Positions 50,570 to 60,318 are shown, counted from the first letter of the stretch. The stretch is 64,000 nucleotides of DNA from Brevibacillus brevis (GCF_031583145.1 NZ_CP134050.1:3113501-3177500), one strand, 5' to 3'. Translations and numbers: made by a program. Notes: generated by a model from the sequence alone, not told the origin.

Positions 50570-50629
50570 AACGAGTATCTCCTCCCTCTCTATATGCTAC
50601 TATTTACCATTCCTGGCATAAATACCTTC

Positions 50630-51802
50630 TTATCCCGCGTTGGACCATTCTTTTTGCGGCAAAGGCGGCGCCTTTCTTTTTTTATCCGCAGCACCGACCA
50701 GCCACGCACCAAAGGGGAGTTTGCCCAAGCTGTAGGAGATGGCAAACGAAATGGCGGTACACAATAGAAACACGACACAGCTGCCCAGCACGCTATTGTG
50801 GAACAGTCCCAGCCAAGTCATGGCTTTCATCGTGTACGTCAGGACCAGCGCATGGATCAAATACGCACCGTACGAAAATTTGCCGAGAGTCTGAAGCCAG
50901 CGGCCGCCGTTTCCTTTCCCGACCCAGAGCGCCAATCCATATACGAGAAGCAGCTGGGCCACCGTATAGAAAAACATGGATGGCTTCAGGGAAGTAGCCA
51001 CATTCAGATTGATCATCCCTCGGCCCGAATCGCGCAGGAGCTCGTAACCGATATACACGTACAGGACGACGAAGCTGGCGAAGGTCCATGGCCAGTAGCG
51101 GACGATTTTTTGTCGAAACGCTGCCAGTGTGACCGCTGCCATGCCGCCCATAAGAAAGTAGAAGAAATAGTAGAAAGCATTGCGGTCCCGGTATTTGATC
51201 CAGTATGTATCCAGAAGGACAATGTCAAAGCGGAACTGGTGGGCCGGAATATACCGTGCCGAGAACCAGAGGAGCCAGGCGTACAGTAAAGCAAAAAGCC
51301 CGATCGCGCATGCTAGCCGGACACGATGGCTTCCCGTCCACTTCCGAACGGCGTGGAACATCCGTTGCCAGAGCGGATACAACAAGTAAAACTGAAAGAT
51401 CATGACTACGAACCAAAGGTGGTACGATGCGCTCCCGGTCAAAATGGCTTTCAGGATCCCCCAGGCACTCCGCCCTGCACTATCCGAGGAAATCGGCTGC
51501 AGACTCAAATAGACCGCCGACCACACGAAATAAGGGACCAGAATTTCCTTCGTCCTTTTGCGGATAAAAGAGAAGTAGTCGACTCGTTCCCAGTAGTTGT
51601 AAAACAGGACCAGACCCGTAATAAAGATAAAAGCAGGAACCGCGAACTTCAGCAAGTGAAACAGCATCCCGTATATGACTGCTGTCTGCTCGTCTAGTCC
51701 CGGCCTTCTCATGAACACGCCAATGACATGCTGGTAGACGACAGCGAGAAAAGCGAAGGAGCGAATGAGGTCGAGTTCGGAGATTCTTTCTTTACTATTC
51801 AT
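50630..51802 (-). CDS. Acyltransferase 3-family membrane protein
   Basis: The 390-residue protein has about ten membrane segments. It has the acyltransferase-3 opening ISELDLIRSFAFLAVVYQHVIG (with R and H conserved), then KEILVPYFVWSAVYL, ASYHLWFVVMIFQFYLLYPLW and a final FSYGAYLIHALVLTY. Such enzymes acylate cell-surface sugars or other extracytoplasmic groups. ATG 51802 is preferred over the in-frame TTG at 51826 on ribosome-site spacing. It is 61 bases upstream of the DMT transporter gene. Confidence 0.85.
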   Translation of the reverse strand: MNSKERISELDLIRSFAFLAVVYQHVIGVFMRRPGLDEQTAVIYGMLFHLLKFAVPAFIFITGLVLFYNYWERVDYFSFIRKRTKEILVPYFVWSAVYLSLQPISSDSAGRSAWGILKAILTGSASYHLWFVVMIFQFYLLYPLWQRMFHAVRKWTGSHRVRLACAIGLFALLYAWLLWFSARYIPAHQFRFDIVLLDTYWIKYRDRNAFYYFFYFLMGGMAAVTLAAFRQKIVRYWPWTFASFVVLYVYIGYELLRDSGRGMINLNVATSLKPSMFFYTVAQLLLVYGLALWVGKGNGGRWLQTLGKFSYGAYLIHALVLTYTMKAMTWLGLFHNSVLGSCVVFLLCTAISFAISYSLGKLPFGAWLVGAADKKRKAPPLPQKEWSNAG

Positions 51803-51978
51803 GCTAAGTACCCCAAACCTTTCCAATTTTTTGTTGTTTTGGCATCCTTCTCATCTTACTCCTCCCCTCTCCCCGCAGCAAGTCTGCCTCGCGCAAAAGT
51901 TTGAATCGTCTGCGGCAGAAGGCCTCGCTTGGCTGATTGAACATTTCACCCGCAAACGGATTTGATCGGTATGCATGC

Positions 51979-52012
51979 AAAAAAAGCCGACGACCGCCGG
52001 GATACGGCTTCT
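51979..52012 (-). terminator. Terminator of the third germinant cluster
   Basis: AAGCCG pairs with CGGCTT, followed by TTTTTTT on the minus strand, nine bases past the last stop. Confidence 0.8.
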
Positions 52013-52020
52013 TCGCGGCT

Positions 52021-53145
52021 TCATTTTGCTTCGGGCGAGGGCAACGTGCTGGCAGGCCTGGTCTTTTTGCCTGTACGCAGCTTTGCTACGACCCACAGGA
52101 ACAGCGGAATCAAGGTGAAAAAGACGGTCGTCTGAAACCCGGCGATCGCTTGGATATTGGCTGACAGTTCGGTAAGGTTTGGGGCAGTCCAAAGACTGAA
52201 AACCACCAGCAGAATGCCGAGCGGAAGTACGAGGGGTCGGTAGTCATCAAGTTGGAGCCATTGGGCGGTTCCGAGAGCCATCGCATAATAAAAGAGGGAA
52301 ATTTTGATGAAGCCCCCTATCACCCACATGGCGATCACCACCGAATCGATATTTTCGAAGAAGTCGGCATAGCTGATCAGCTGGATCGCATTGTAGAAGG
52401 AGTACGTCATATACGTCGTTTCTTGTCCCATGACGAGCCAAGTCGATAGATTGATCCCTGTCAGAGCGATCATGCCCAGAAAAACGGCGACGATACCCGT
52501 GCCCATGTCTTTATCCTGCTCTCTCCGAAACGGCAGGAGAAACGAGAAGAGAATGACCTCGCTGAACCAGCCTTGGGGGGTAAGGGCTCCCTTCAGCACG
52601 GGTACGAAACCGTGCTCCAGCATGGGAAACAAGTGCTCGATTTTCATAAACGGCATCATGAGCAAGAACAATGACGCATACAAAATCACCAGGACCGGTA
52701 CGAAGACTTGGGCCGCTCTGGCCAGCACCTCCAGTCCCGCTTTTACGGCGTAGGCGCAAAGCAAGACCATCGAGCTTATTACGGCCAGCAAGGGAGTTTG
52801 GTAGAGAGACGTACCGACGATAAACTCCCCGTATTGCCTGATGATGTTTCCGTTGCTGTAGAGGAAATCATAGAGGATCAAAAAACCGCACACTTTTCCT
52901 AATAACGTACCGACGATTCTCGTACTGTACTGGATAATGCTCTCGCCGGGATAGAGCCTGTGCAATTGAAAAACGAGAAAGACGGTGACAAACCCAGTCA
53001 GAGACGCGACCAACGGCGTAAGCCACATATCCTGAGTTGCCTGCCTTGCCGAAATGCCGGGAACGAGCAAATCTGCAGTCGCGATCATGACCGGAAGTAC
53101 CAGGATCCCCATTTGGGTCGAAGAGATTCGCATGTTTTTTTGCAT
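52021..53145 (-). CDS. Germinant receptor B subunit, cluster 3 (B3)
   Basis: The 374-residue, ten-TM protein starts ISSTQMGILVLPVMIATADLLVPGISARQATQDMWLTPLVASLTG. It has QYGEFIVGTSLYQTPLLAVISSMVLLCAYAVKAGLEVLARAAQVFVPV and SYADFFENIDSVVIAMWVIGGFIKISLFYYAMALGTAQWLQL. It is close to B1 and B2 of the same cluster, so these arose by duplication. It is the last gene of the long run and is followed by a terminator. Confidence 0.9.
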   Translation of the reverse strand: MQKNMRISSTQMGILVLPVMIATADLLVPGISARQATQDMWLTPLVASLTGFVTVFLVFQLHRLYPGESIIQYSTRIVGTLLGKVCGFLILYDFLYSNGNIIRQYGEFIVGTSLYQTPLLAVISSMVLLCAYAVKAGLEVLARAAQVFVPVLVILYASLFLLMMPFMKIEHLFPMLEHGFVPVLKGALTPQGWFSEVILFSFLLPFRREQDKDMGTGIVAVFLGMIALTGINLSTWLVMGQETTYMTYSFYNAIQLISYADFFENIDSVVIAMWVIGGFIKISLFYYAMALGTAQWLQLDDYRPLVLPLGILLVVFSLWTAPNLTELSANIQAIAGFQTTVFFTLIPLFLWVVAKLRTGKKTRPASTLPSPEAK

Positions 53146-53162
53146 TTCGTTTCACCCTGCTG

Positions 53163-53393
53163 TTATTTGAGATTCATAGAAGAAGACAACGGTTTAAAGG
53201 CTTTCAGAAAGACTTGGGTAGGACCCGGCATACCAGGATAATGGACGAGTGCGATAGCGATGCCCCACCCCGCCAGCAGCAGCACAGCATAGGCCGCCTT
53301 CGTTTTCCACGGACTCTTTTGGAGGGTGGACCACTCAAACGATATCGTGAGGACAATGACCAAGGTGATCCCGAGGATGGCCCCCCATTTCAT
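53163..53393 (-). CDS. Small two-TM D-type receptor protein, cluster 3 (D2)
   Basis: ATG 53393 overlaps the C2 stop by one base (TAATG). The 76-residue product has MKWGAILGITLVIVLTISFEW, a basic loop, and AYAVLLLAGWGIAIALVHY, then LPGP-type PGMPGPTQVFLKAFKPL. It matches the D1 protein (60319-60540) in both helices and tail, confirming a paralogous pair. D-type proteins modulate receptor function. Confidence 0.78.
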   Translation of the reverse strand: MKWGAILGITLVIVLTISFEWSTLQKSPWKTKAAYAVLLLAGWGIAIALVHYPGMPGPTQVFLKAFKPLSSSMNLK

Positions 53394-54565
53394 TATGGTT
53401 TCACCTCGGATTCCGTCAATCCGCCAGGAACGGTGGCAAGGCCAGGCCTGCGAATGGAAGCGGACACCTTCAAGCTAACCTCCACTTTCGGGAAAACCTC
53501 TTCCCATCTGTCTTTTACTCTTGCGAATTCCTTCGGATATTTGCGGTGGAACTGGGTGGCAAACCCGAATATATCCGCCTTCAAGCCATGCTGCACCTGT
53601 TGTAAGGTCAGCTTCAGCCGTGTTTCGATGTCATCCTGCAACGCCATTTGTATCTGTTTCATCCACTTCGGGTTCACGAGATTGAGATGAGTGCCATTTT
53701 GGATCAAATCGCCTTCCGTTTCGACTACTACGAGCATTTTCCACTTGCCGTCTTGGATGGAGGGGACGAGCTTGGTCCGCTCTCGAAAGGGATTTAATGA
53801 AACAAAGCCTTTGACATTTTTGGCCTTGACTGTCACAGTCGTAGAAGCGGCTTCGTTGCGCAGCCACATGACTCCTCGAGTCACACGCTGAGTCAGCAGC
53901 CCGACCATCTTCCCGTCTTTAAGGACGGCGCTGCCGAACAAATACGGATCGGTGCTCTCCGGCTTTTTCGGATCGCTGGGAGGCAACACGGCAATGACGG
54001 GAAGAACGGCTGCTTTTGATTTGCCCATAAACATATTTATCAGGTCTACCAGTGTGATTTCCATCCCGATCTTCAGTCCGGACAATTCACGGACGGCTTC
54101 CCCTGAATACCGTTCCAAATCCGTTTTGAGATTGAGCACATCCGCCGCTTTGCCTTTGCTCACATACATGAACGCGCGATTTCTCGGCTGGGGATGGCGC
54201 GCCAAATAATCCACCAGCTCCGACACGCCAGCCTTTGCCAACTCTTCTCCGTAAATGTACACTTTGCAATGCCCCCAGAAGATCCTCCGCGGAAGGTTCA
54301 TCTGGAGCTTTGACATCGCATCGGCAATATCGACTCCCCGGGCCCGCCGCACCAGCGTAACGGTTTTCACCCCACCGCCCTGCATGCTTCCCACGCTGAA
54401 CGAACGAGGGATAAAAATTTGGACGGAAAGCTCAATTTCTTTATTCTCGGCTTTGTCAATCCCGGCAGCTGTCACAATGGCGATGTCGTTCACTTCGATC
54501 CTGTCCCAGCAGCCGCCGAGCAAGAGAGAGCATGCAACCACGATCACGACCGTTTGCAGTTTCAA
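53393..54565 (-). CDS. Germinant receptor C subunit lipoprotein, cluster 3 (C2)
   Basis: TTG 54565, after GGGAGGG, gives 390 residues with lipobox LGGC and WDRIEVNDIAIVTAAGIDKAENKEIELSVQIFIPRSFS. Further blocks are ADAMSKLQMNLPRRIFWGHCKVYIYGEELAKAGVSELVDYLARHPQPRNRAFMYVS and RGVMWLRNEAASTTVTVKAKN. It is closely related to C1 (56870-58051), so the two are duplicates. Its start overlaps the stop of the DUF2071 gene by four bases (TTGA), making that gene part of the same translation unit. Confidence 0.88.
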   Translation of the reverse strand: MKLQTVVIVVACSLLLGGCWDRIEVNDIAIVTAAGIDKAENKEIELSVQIFIPRSFSVGSMQGGGVKTVTLVRRARGVDIADAMSKLQMNLPRRIFWGHCKVYIYGEELAKAGVSELVDYLARHPQPRNRAFMYVSKGKAADVLNLKTDLERYSGEAVRELSGLKIGMEITLVDLINMFMGKSKAAVLPVIAVLPPSDPKKPESTDPYLFGSAVLKDGKMVGLLTQRVTRGVMWLRNEAASTTVTVKAKNVKGFVSLNPFRERTKLVPSIQDGKWKMLVVVETEGDLIQNGTHLNLVNPKWMKQIQMALQDDIETRLKLTLQQVQHGLKADIFGFATQFHRKYPKEFARVKDRWEEVFPKVEVSLKVSASIRRPGLATVPGGLTESEVKP

Positions 54566-55320
54566 TGCGGCAGCCCTCCCTCTGGTCCACAGGTCTTCCG
54601 GATCGGCCAAACGAAGCTTTGCACGCCACGGGAATACAGGAACAGCCCGGGGTGCTCCGCCGAGGGAAAAAGGTGCTCGGTCAACGTGTTTTCCCGATAT
54701 TGCACCGCTGCTTTCTGCAGCTTCCAAGGCTCGTGATAGACATCCGCGGAATACATATTCCGTGTTGTCTTGCAGTCGCAGAACAGGGTATACCTCTCCG
54801 TCAGCCAGTGCTCCAAAGAGCCTTTCTCGGCAAAAAACACATCGGAGTCCGGGCGGTAGGAAACGGAAAAGCCCTTTGCGGCTGGGGAGGTCAGCCTGCG
54901 AGACTGGAAATCGATCGAGTCGCTGCTCGTCCGAAAGTGGATGGATGCAGGGTAATAGGGAAGGCGGTACCATTTTTTGGCGATCGTAGTGACTAGCCAG
55001 TTGGAGGCGTCCAGCGAGAGAAAGTAGATCCCTGATCTTCCCTTTCTCTTCACATATGTCCGTACGTTTATCTCCGGAAATCTGGTCGTAAAGGGAACCG
55101 GCGGCATGCGGCGGATGCGTACGCCCGTCAAGAGAAACGGGATGATGCCCAGCCAGGCGTTCCCGTCGTACGTATCGAGCTCGAGCTCAGCCGGTACCAG
55201 GGGGCGCAGGACGGAAGGCTGAATCGCCCAGTGGGCAAACAGCAGATGTTCCCATGTCTGCGTCATGATCCATCCTTTTTGGAGTGCTGGACTCTCGATC
55301 CGGGTGACCGTCGGTTTCAT
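54562..55320 (-). CDS. DUF2071 (YqjF-like) protein inside the germination operon
   Basis: ATG 55320 follows AAAGGAGGGG. The 252-residue protein has DUF2071 blocks: WEHLLFAHWAIQPSVLRPLVPAELELDTYDGNAWLGIIPFLLTGVRIR, FPEINVRTYVKRKGRSGIYFLSLDASNWL, YRLPYYPASI, and LTERYTLFCDC. The family has an acetoacetate-decarboxylase-like fold; function unknown. It sits 43 bases after the FMN enzyme gene and its stop overlaps the C2 start. Confidence 0.82.
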   Translation of the reverse strand: MKPTVTRIESPALQKGWIMTQTWEHLLFAHWAIQPSVLRPLVPAELELDTYDGNAWLGIIPFLLTGVRIRRMPPVPFTTRFPEINVRTYVKRKGRSGIYFLSLDASNWLVTTIAKKWYRLPYYPASIHFRTSSDSIDFQSRRLTSPAAKGFSVSYRPDSDVFFAEKGSLEHWLTERYTLFCDCKTTRNMYSADVYHEPWKLQKAAVQYRENTLTEHLFPSAEHPGLFLYSRGVQSFVWPIRKTCGPEGGLPH

Positions 55321-55362
55321 CGGAACCCCTCCTTTTCCCGACATGGGCTAAGAATGTGGCCA

Positions 55363-56784
55363 TCATTGACCTGCCTGTGCTTCCTTCGGATAAAAAGCAA
55401 GCGGAACCTGGGTGACCTTGCTGGTCATTTCATCAAGGGCGATCAGGTCGTCTGCTGTCACTTCTTTCAAAGATGTCTTCCCGAGCGCGAGAATCGCGAT
55501 TTCCATTTCCTCCGCGAATGAAGCGAAAAAGTTCGCCAAGTACTTGGCGGCTGATTCGACATCAAACTGATCCTTCATTTTTCCCGGATACCACGTCAAT
55601 TCCGTCGGCGGTTCCCATGGAATCGCCTTGGTCACTTGATCATGGGTCATCGCCCAGATCACGGCTGTTCCCATGAAAATGCCGTCAGCACCAAGAGCCA
55701 ATGCTTTCAGGCATTCTCCCGGCGTACAGTAGCCGCCGCCAGACAGCAGGGTAATCCGATCCTTTACTCCCCTTTGCTTCAGGTAACGAACGGCTCGGGA
55801 CAGCGCGTAAATCGTAGGAAGTCCGAAGTCGTCCTCCAAAATGGGCGGACTGCCCTTGGTTCCCGCCTGCCCGCCGTCGATGCTGATAAAGTCCACACCT
55901 GCCTGTATGGCGATCTCCATGTCCTGCTCCAGAATGGCGCTGGCACAAATTTTCACCCCGATAGGCACCCCGTCCGTAATGGTTCTGAGCCTGTCGACCA
56001 GCTTCGTCAAGTCTTCCGGGCTGAGGACGTCCGGATGCAGCGATGGGATCACGACTACTTCCTCGTCTGCCACCCCCATGATCTGGCTGGCTCTACCCTC
56101 GATGTACTCGGCCGGGATAAAGCTCGCCGCACCGGCGGATGCGCCCTGGCCAAAGTGGATTTCGATCGCATCCGCCTGCCGCAGCGTCTCCAACTCCTTG
56201 CCCCACGTCCCTGAGTTGTACTGGATGATGAGATGCTTGGCATACCTCCGTTCCTCCGGCAATAACGGCCCTTCCCCGGTATTGGATAATGTCCCTGCTT
56301 GCGCGGTCCCTTTGGCAATCGCGATCTTGACTCTCTCGCTAATCCCAATGCCGTACCCCATTCCACCCGGCATGATGGGAATGTCCAATGTCAACGGCTT
56401 TTTGGCCATCGGACCGATCGTAATGCGAAGGTCGACATCCGAGTCCTCGGGTGAAGGCATGACCGCCAATTGGGCCGGGGAAAAAATCAAGCCATCAAAA
56501 GTCAGATACGTTCGAGGACTTCCAAACGGCCGTTCAATGACTTGCCCAGAGGCTGCCCGCAAACTGTTTTCCAGGACGATCTGCGGATGGATTTTCCTCA
56601 TGGCTGACACCATCTCGAACACATTTTCCGGGTAGCGGTCCCCCATCAGTCGCTTCATGAAGGTGGCCAGCAGCCATTTGGACAGAGGCCGAAACGAGCA
56701 GAACAACAGCAACCCAATACAGAAGCTGGCGAGTATCGTTCCCACGAATGAACCGATCAGGAAAGGAAGCCATTTTCCATCCAT
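55363..56784 (-). CDS. FMN-binding glutamate synthase-like protein (YerD-like), membrane-anchored
   Basis: The 473-residue protein starts with a membrane segment (FLIGSFVGTILASFCIGLLLFCSF). The rest is the FMN/central-type domain of glutamate synthase: IMPGGMGYGIGISERVKIAIAKGTAQAGTLSNTGEGPLLPEER, LIIQYNSGTWG, AIEIHFGQGASAG, DFISIDGGQAGTKGSPPILEDDFGLPTIYALSRAVRYL, and LLSGGGYCTPGECLKALALGADGIFMGTAVIWAMT. There is no amidotransferase domain, so it is not a full glutamate synthase. B. subtilis YerD is similar. It lies 85 bases after C1, in the same direction. Confidence 0.85.
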   Translation of the reverse strand: MDGKWLPFLIGSFVGTILASFCIGLLLFCSFRPLSKWLLATFMKRLMGDRYPENVFEMVSAMRKIHPQIVLENSLRAASGQVIERPFGSPRTYLTFDGLIFSPAQLAVMPSPEDSDVDLRITIGPMAKKPLTLDIPIMPGGMGYGIGISERVKIAIAKGTAQAGTLSNTGEGPLLPEERRYAKHLIIQYNSGTWGKELETLRQADAIEIHFGQGASAGAASFIPAEYIEGRASQIMGVADEEVVVIPSLHPDVLSPEDLTKLVDRLRTITDGVPIGVKICASAILEQDMEIAIQAGVDFISIDGGQAGTKGSPPILEDDFGLPTIYALSRAVRYLKQRGVKDRITLLSGGGYCTPGECLKALALGADGIFMGTAVIWAMTHDQVTKAIPWEPPTELTWYPGKMKDQFDVESAAKYLANFFASFAEEMEIAILALGKTSLKEVTADDLIALDEMTSKVTQVPLAFYPKEAQAGQ

Positions 56785-56869
56785 GTGTTACCTCCCTTTG
56801 TGTCCGCATCGGAAAGCCTTCTCCTACTAGACTGCCCCATATTGGAAAACAGAACACGATGCCGTATCC

Positions 56870-58051
56870 CTAATGGTCTTTCACTTCGGATTGGGGGATA
56901 CCGGCGGGAATGGAGATCAACCCCGGTCTGCGGATATCGACATTGATGTGCGTATTTACCTCGATCTTAGGAAAGATTTCATCCCATCGTTTTTGGGCGT
57001 CCTCCCATTCCTGCGGATAGTTGCGGTGAAAAGCTGCCGCAAAATTGACGACATCGGCCTTCAGCTCGTCCTGGAGGATGTGCAGCGCCATTTTGATCCG
57101 GTGATCGATGTCTTCCCCCACCGCTTGTTGTACCTGGGCCAGCCATTCCGGCTTCAACAGATTCAGCCTGGTTCCGTTTTCTACCACGTTCCCCTCAGTA
57201 TCCACCTTTACCAGCATGGACCATTTGCCATTTTCGATGCGAGGAGTCAGCCTCGCCTTCATCCGTATCGGGGTCACGGAGACGACTCCCTCGGTATTTT
57301 TGATCCGGACCGTTATGGCGGCCCGCGAAATTTCATCGCGCAGCCAAAGCAGCCCGCGCGTAGGAGTCGGGGGTATCAATCCGACCATTTTGTCACGTTT
57401 AAACACGGCCGTACCGGCCAAAACATTTTGGACTTCTTTTCCCTCCTTTCCTCCGAGTCTCTTTCCGTTCTCGATCACCGGCAAAACTACTGCTTCTCCT
57501 TCTCCTCTCAGCATGTTTCGAAAATCGACTAAAGTCACGGACATTCCGATGTGCAAATCGGCAATTTCCCGCAAGGTTTCTGCAGTCGATCTCTCCAGGA
57601 CGGGCGTGAGCTTTAGCATATCGACCGCATCTCCCCTGGAAACAAACAGATTGGCCCGGTTTCGCGGTTCCGGATGTCGGACGAGATAGTCGATATGGTC
57701 CGCCACCCCTTTTCTGGCTACCGCCTCCCCGAACATGTACACCTTGCAATGCCCCCAAAAGATTTGTCTGGAGATCTTGGTCTGCAGCTTGGACATCGCA
57801 TCCGCCATATTGACGCCCTCACTGCTCTGTACCATGGTCAGTTTTCCACCGCTGCCGTCTCCTCCCGATCCCGTCCCTCCTCCCCCCAATGCCCGCGGAA
57901 CGAAGATTTGCACACTCAGCAGAACATTGTCGTTTTTCCCTTTGTCAATAGCCGCCATCGTAACGATCGCCAGGTCATTCACTTCCGTACGGTCCCAGCA
58001 CCCTGTGAGAAGCGACAGGCTGATGCTCGCAACAAACCACAGCTTTTTCAT
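56870..58051 (-). CDS. Germinant receptor C subunit lipoprotein, cluster 3 (C1)
   Basis: ATG 58051 overlaps the B2 stop (ATGA). The 393-residue precursor has lipobox LTGC, then WDRTEVNDLAIVTMAAIDKGKNDNVLLSVQIFVPRALG. An unusual glycine-rich insert (GGGGTGSGGDGSGGK) follows near residue 65; C2 has only a short GSMQGGG there. Remaining GerC blocks are MSKLQTKISRQIFWGHCKVYMFGEAVARKGV and YPQEWEDAQKRWDEIFPKIEVNTHINVDIRRPGLI. Confidence 0.9.
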   Translation of the reverse strand: MKKLWFVASISLSLLTGCWDRTEVNDLAIVTMAAIDKGKNDNVLLSVQIFVPRALGGGGTGSGGDGSGGKLTMVQSSEGVNMADAMSKLQTKISRQIFWGHCKVYMFGEAVARKGVADHIDYLVRHPEPRNRANLFVSRGDAVDMLKLTPVLERSTAETLREIADLHIGMSVTLVDFRNMLRGEGEAVVLPVIENGKRLGGKEGKEVQNVLAGTAVFKRDKMVGLIPPTPTRGLLWLRDEISRAAITVRIKNTEGVVSVTPIRMKARLTPRIENGKWSMLVKVDTEGNVVENGTRLNLLKPEWLAQVQQAVGEDIDHRIKMALHILQDELKADVVNFAAAFHRNYPQEWEDAQKRWDEIFPKIEVNTHINVDIRRPGLISIPAGIPQSEVKDH

Positions 58052-59154
58052 CCCGCTTCGCCTCTCTTTGCCGAGCTGCGCCTCTGAAAAACAACGGACA
58101 GGAGCAGGAGCACAGCAGGGATGATCACGAAGCTGAAGGCCAAATAGAACGGAATGGTCAAGTTGTTCCATTCGCTCACGGTAGAGAAGTTTGCAATTCC
58201 CCAAAAACTGAACAGCACCGTCATCCACCCGATTGGGATGACGGTCACCCGATAATCGGAAAGCTGCAGCCACTGGGCAACCGCCAAGGCCGTCGCGTAA
58301 TAGAATATCGAAACTTTAATGAAAACGCCGATGACAAGAATGGCCATCACACCCGACTCCAGGTTTTCAAAAAACGAAGCGACGCTGATGTACCTGGCGA
58401 TATCCATCAGAGGAAACAACATCGCAATCGAGGAGTCTCCCATCAAGAACAACGTCGTCAAGTTCGCAATCACCATGGTGAGAACACAGGAGCAGAGCAT
58501 CAAGATCAGAACGCGTTTGGCTTTCTGCTCGCTGCTGACGGAAGGGAGGAAAAACGAGAGGAGGAACACCTCACTGAACCAGCCTTGAGGCAGGACAGCT
58601 GCTCTCAAAGTGGGGAGAAGCCCGTTTTCCATGAACGGCAAAATGTTTTGCGGCTCCATGTCTTTCATTACCAAGAGAATCATCACGAGGAAGGGAACGA
58701 CCATGAAAGGGAAAAAAAATTGCCCCGCTCGCCCGATGACTTCGATCCCCCCATATGCTGCAAATGCGCACACCATCACGAAAACAGCGGAGACGACTGT
58801 CAAGGGAGTTTCCTGCAAAAAAAAGGCGATGAATTCAGCGTATTCCCTGACGGTAAATCCATTGATTTGCAAAAGGATGTAAACATAAAAAAGACCGATG
58901 ATCTTGCCTGGGACGGTCCCTACAATCTGTACGCTTTGTTCGATCACGCTCATATTCGGATATCGACTATGCAATTGAAATGCGAGCCATACAGCGAGGA
59001 GCCCGGCGATCGAAGCCCATACCGGCGTGAGCCACATGTCCTGCAGGGCTCGTTTTGCCATGATGCTGGGTCCCATCACCATCGCAGTAGACATGATGAC
59101 CGGATACAAAACCATCGCAGCCTGCATTGGTGATATCTTTCCTTTCTCCAGCAT
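58048..59154 (-). CDS. Germinant receptor B subunit, cluster 3 (B2)
   Basis: ATG 59154 follows GGAGGGAG, giving 368 residues and ten TM segments. It opens EKGKISPMQAAMVLYPVIMSTAMVMGPSIMAKRALQDMWLTPVWASIAG. It includes YAEFIAFFLQETPLTVVSAVFVMVCAFAAYGGIEVIGRAGQFFFPF and VASFFENLESGVMAILVIGVFIKVSIFYYATALAVAQWLQLSDYR. It is adjacent to another B gene (B1), so the operon encodes two B subunits in tandem, which could give receptors of different specificity. Confidence 0.9.
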   Translation of the reverse strand: MLEKGKISPMQAAMVLYPVIMSTAMVMGPSIMAKRALQDMWLTPVWASIAGLLAVWLAFQLHSRYPNMSVIEQSVQIVGTVPGKIIGLFYVYILLQINGFTVREYAEFIAFFLQETPLTVVSAVFVMVCAFAAYGGIEVIGRAGQFFFPFMVVPFLVMILLVMKDMEPQNILPFMENGLLPTLRAAVLPQGWFSEVFLLSFFLPSVSSEQKAKRVLILMLCSCVLTMVIANLTTLFLMGDSSIAMLFPLMDIARYISVASFFENLESGVMAILVIGVFIKVSIFYYATALAVAQWLQLSDYRVTVIPIGWMTVLFSFWGIANFSTVSEWNNLTIPFYLAFSFVIIPAVLLLLSVVFQRRSSAKRGEAG

Positions 59155-59209
59155 GGATCTCCCTCCTCGCATGGACAAGTCGAAGACAGACACCCTACTC
59201 ATGTCTGCC

Positions 59210-60301
59210 CTATGCATTCCGCTCCCGTTTTCTTCGGATAGAGCCTACTCCGAGCAGAAGCAGAGGAAGCAGCGTCTGAATCAATGTCGCATAAAACGGA
59301 AACGTAAAGGTGTTGAATTGGACGATTCCGTTGAAGTCGGGAAAGGACCAGAAACTAAGCACCCCGACAAAAACCCCCAACGGCAAGACGAGGGTCCGGT
59401 ATTCGCTCATTTTCAGCCATTGGCTGGCTCCGAGCACGCTCGCGTAGTAAAACACCGAGATCTTGACAAACATCCCATAGATCCAGATCGCCATGATCAG
59501 CGATTCCATGTTCTCGAAAAAGTCTGCAATACTGATATACCGAAACGCAACCATGACCGGGAAGAGAAAGTCAGGCGCCTGTTTTCCCAGAACGAGCAGG
59601 ATGAATAGATTGACGATCGTAAGCAGCAGCATGATCCCGAGGAGGCTGACCAAACTGGCGCGCATGCCTTTGGTTTGATTGTGAACGAACGGCAGGTAAA
59701 AGGACATCAGGAACATTTCGCAAAACCACCCGCTCGGCACCAATGCTCCCTGTAAGGAAGGAATGACCCCGTGCTCCAGAATCGGAAAGACATTCCCCAG
59801 CTTCATCTCCCTCACCAAGAGCGGCATGAATAAGACCGGTATCAAAAAAATAGGAACAAAAAGCTGTGCCGTCCTGCCCAGCACCTCGACTCCCCCACTT
59901 ACAGCAAAAGCGGAAACGAGGATCATTGTGACGATGACCGCGGTAATCGGGGTTTTGTGCAGAAAATTGGCCACGATAAACTCCGCATAGCTGCGAACGA
60001 TAAATCCCGTGATGTGAAGATAAAACAGGACGATGACCAGCCCGACGGCTTTACCAGACAGACGCCCCAGTATCTCTTCACTGTATTGGATCGCGGTCCG
60101 TTCGGGGTACAGGACGTGGAGCCGATACGCGACCAGCACGGTCAACAAGCCGGCGAAGGATGCCCACAACGGCGACAGCCACATGTCGGCTTTGGCATAC
60201 TTACCCGAAATGCCCGGGATCCACATCACTCCGGAAGCAACGACTGCCAAAAACAACATCATGCCCATCTGTGCAGCAGAGATCTTCCCTTTGTCCAGCA
60301 T
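59210..60301 (-). CDS. Germinant receptor B subunit, cluster 3 (B1)
   Basis: ATG 60301 follows GAGGGTGAG, giving 363 residues and ten TM segments. It opens DKGKISAAQMGMMLFLAVVASGVMWIPGISGKYAKADMWLSPLWASFAG. It includes YAEFIVANFLHKTPITAVIVTMILVSAFAVSGGVEVLGRTAQLFVPI and IADFFENMESLIMAIWIYGMFVKISVFYYASVLGASQWLKMSEYR. It is 55 bases upstream of B2 and 17 bases downstream of D1. Confidence 0.9.
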   Translation of the reverse strand: MLDKGKISAAQMGMMLFLAVVASGVMWIPGISGKYAKADMWLSPLWASFAGLLTVLVAYRLHVLYPERTAIQYSEEILGRLSGKAVGLVIVLFYLHITGFIVRSYAEFIVANFLHKTPITAVIVTMILVSAFAVSGGVEVLGRTAQLFVPIFLIPVLFMPLLVREMKLGNVFPILEHGVIPSLQGALVPSGWFCEMFLMSFYLPFVHNQTKGMRASLVSLLGIMLLLTIVNLFILLVLGKQAPDFLFPVMVAFRYISIADFFENMESLIMAIWIYGMFVKISVFYYASVLGASQWLKMSEYRTLVLPLGVFVGVLSFWSFPDFNGIVQFNTFTFPFYATLIQTLLPLLLLGVGSIRRKRERNA

Positions 60302-60318
60302 CTTCTCACCCTCTATTT

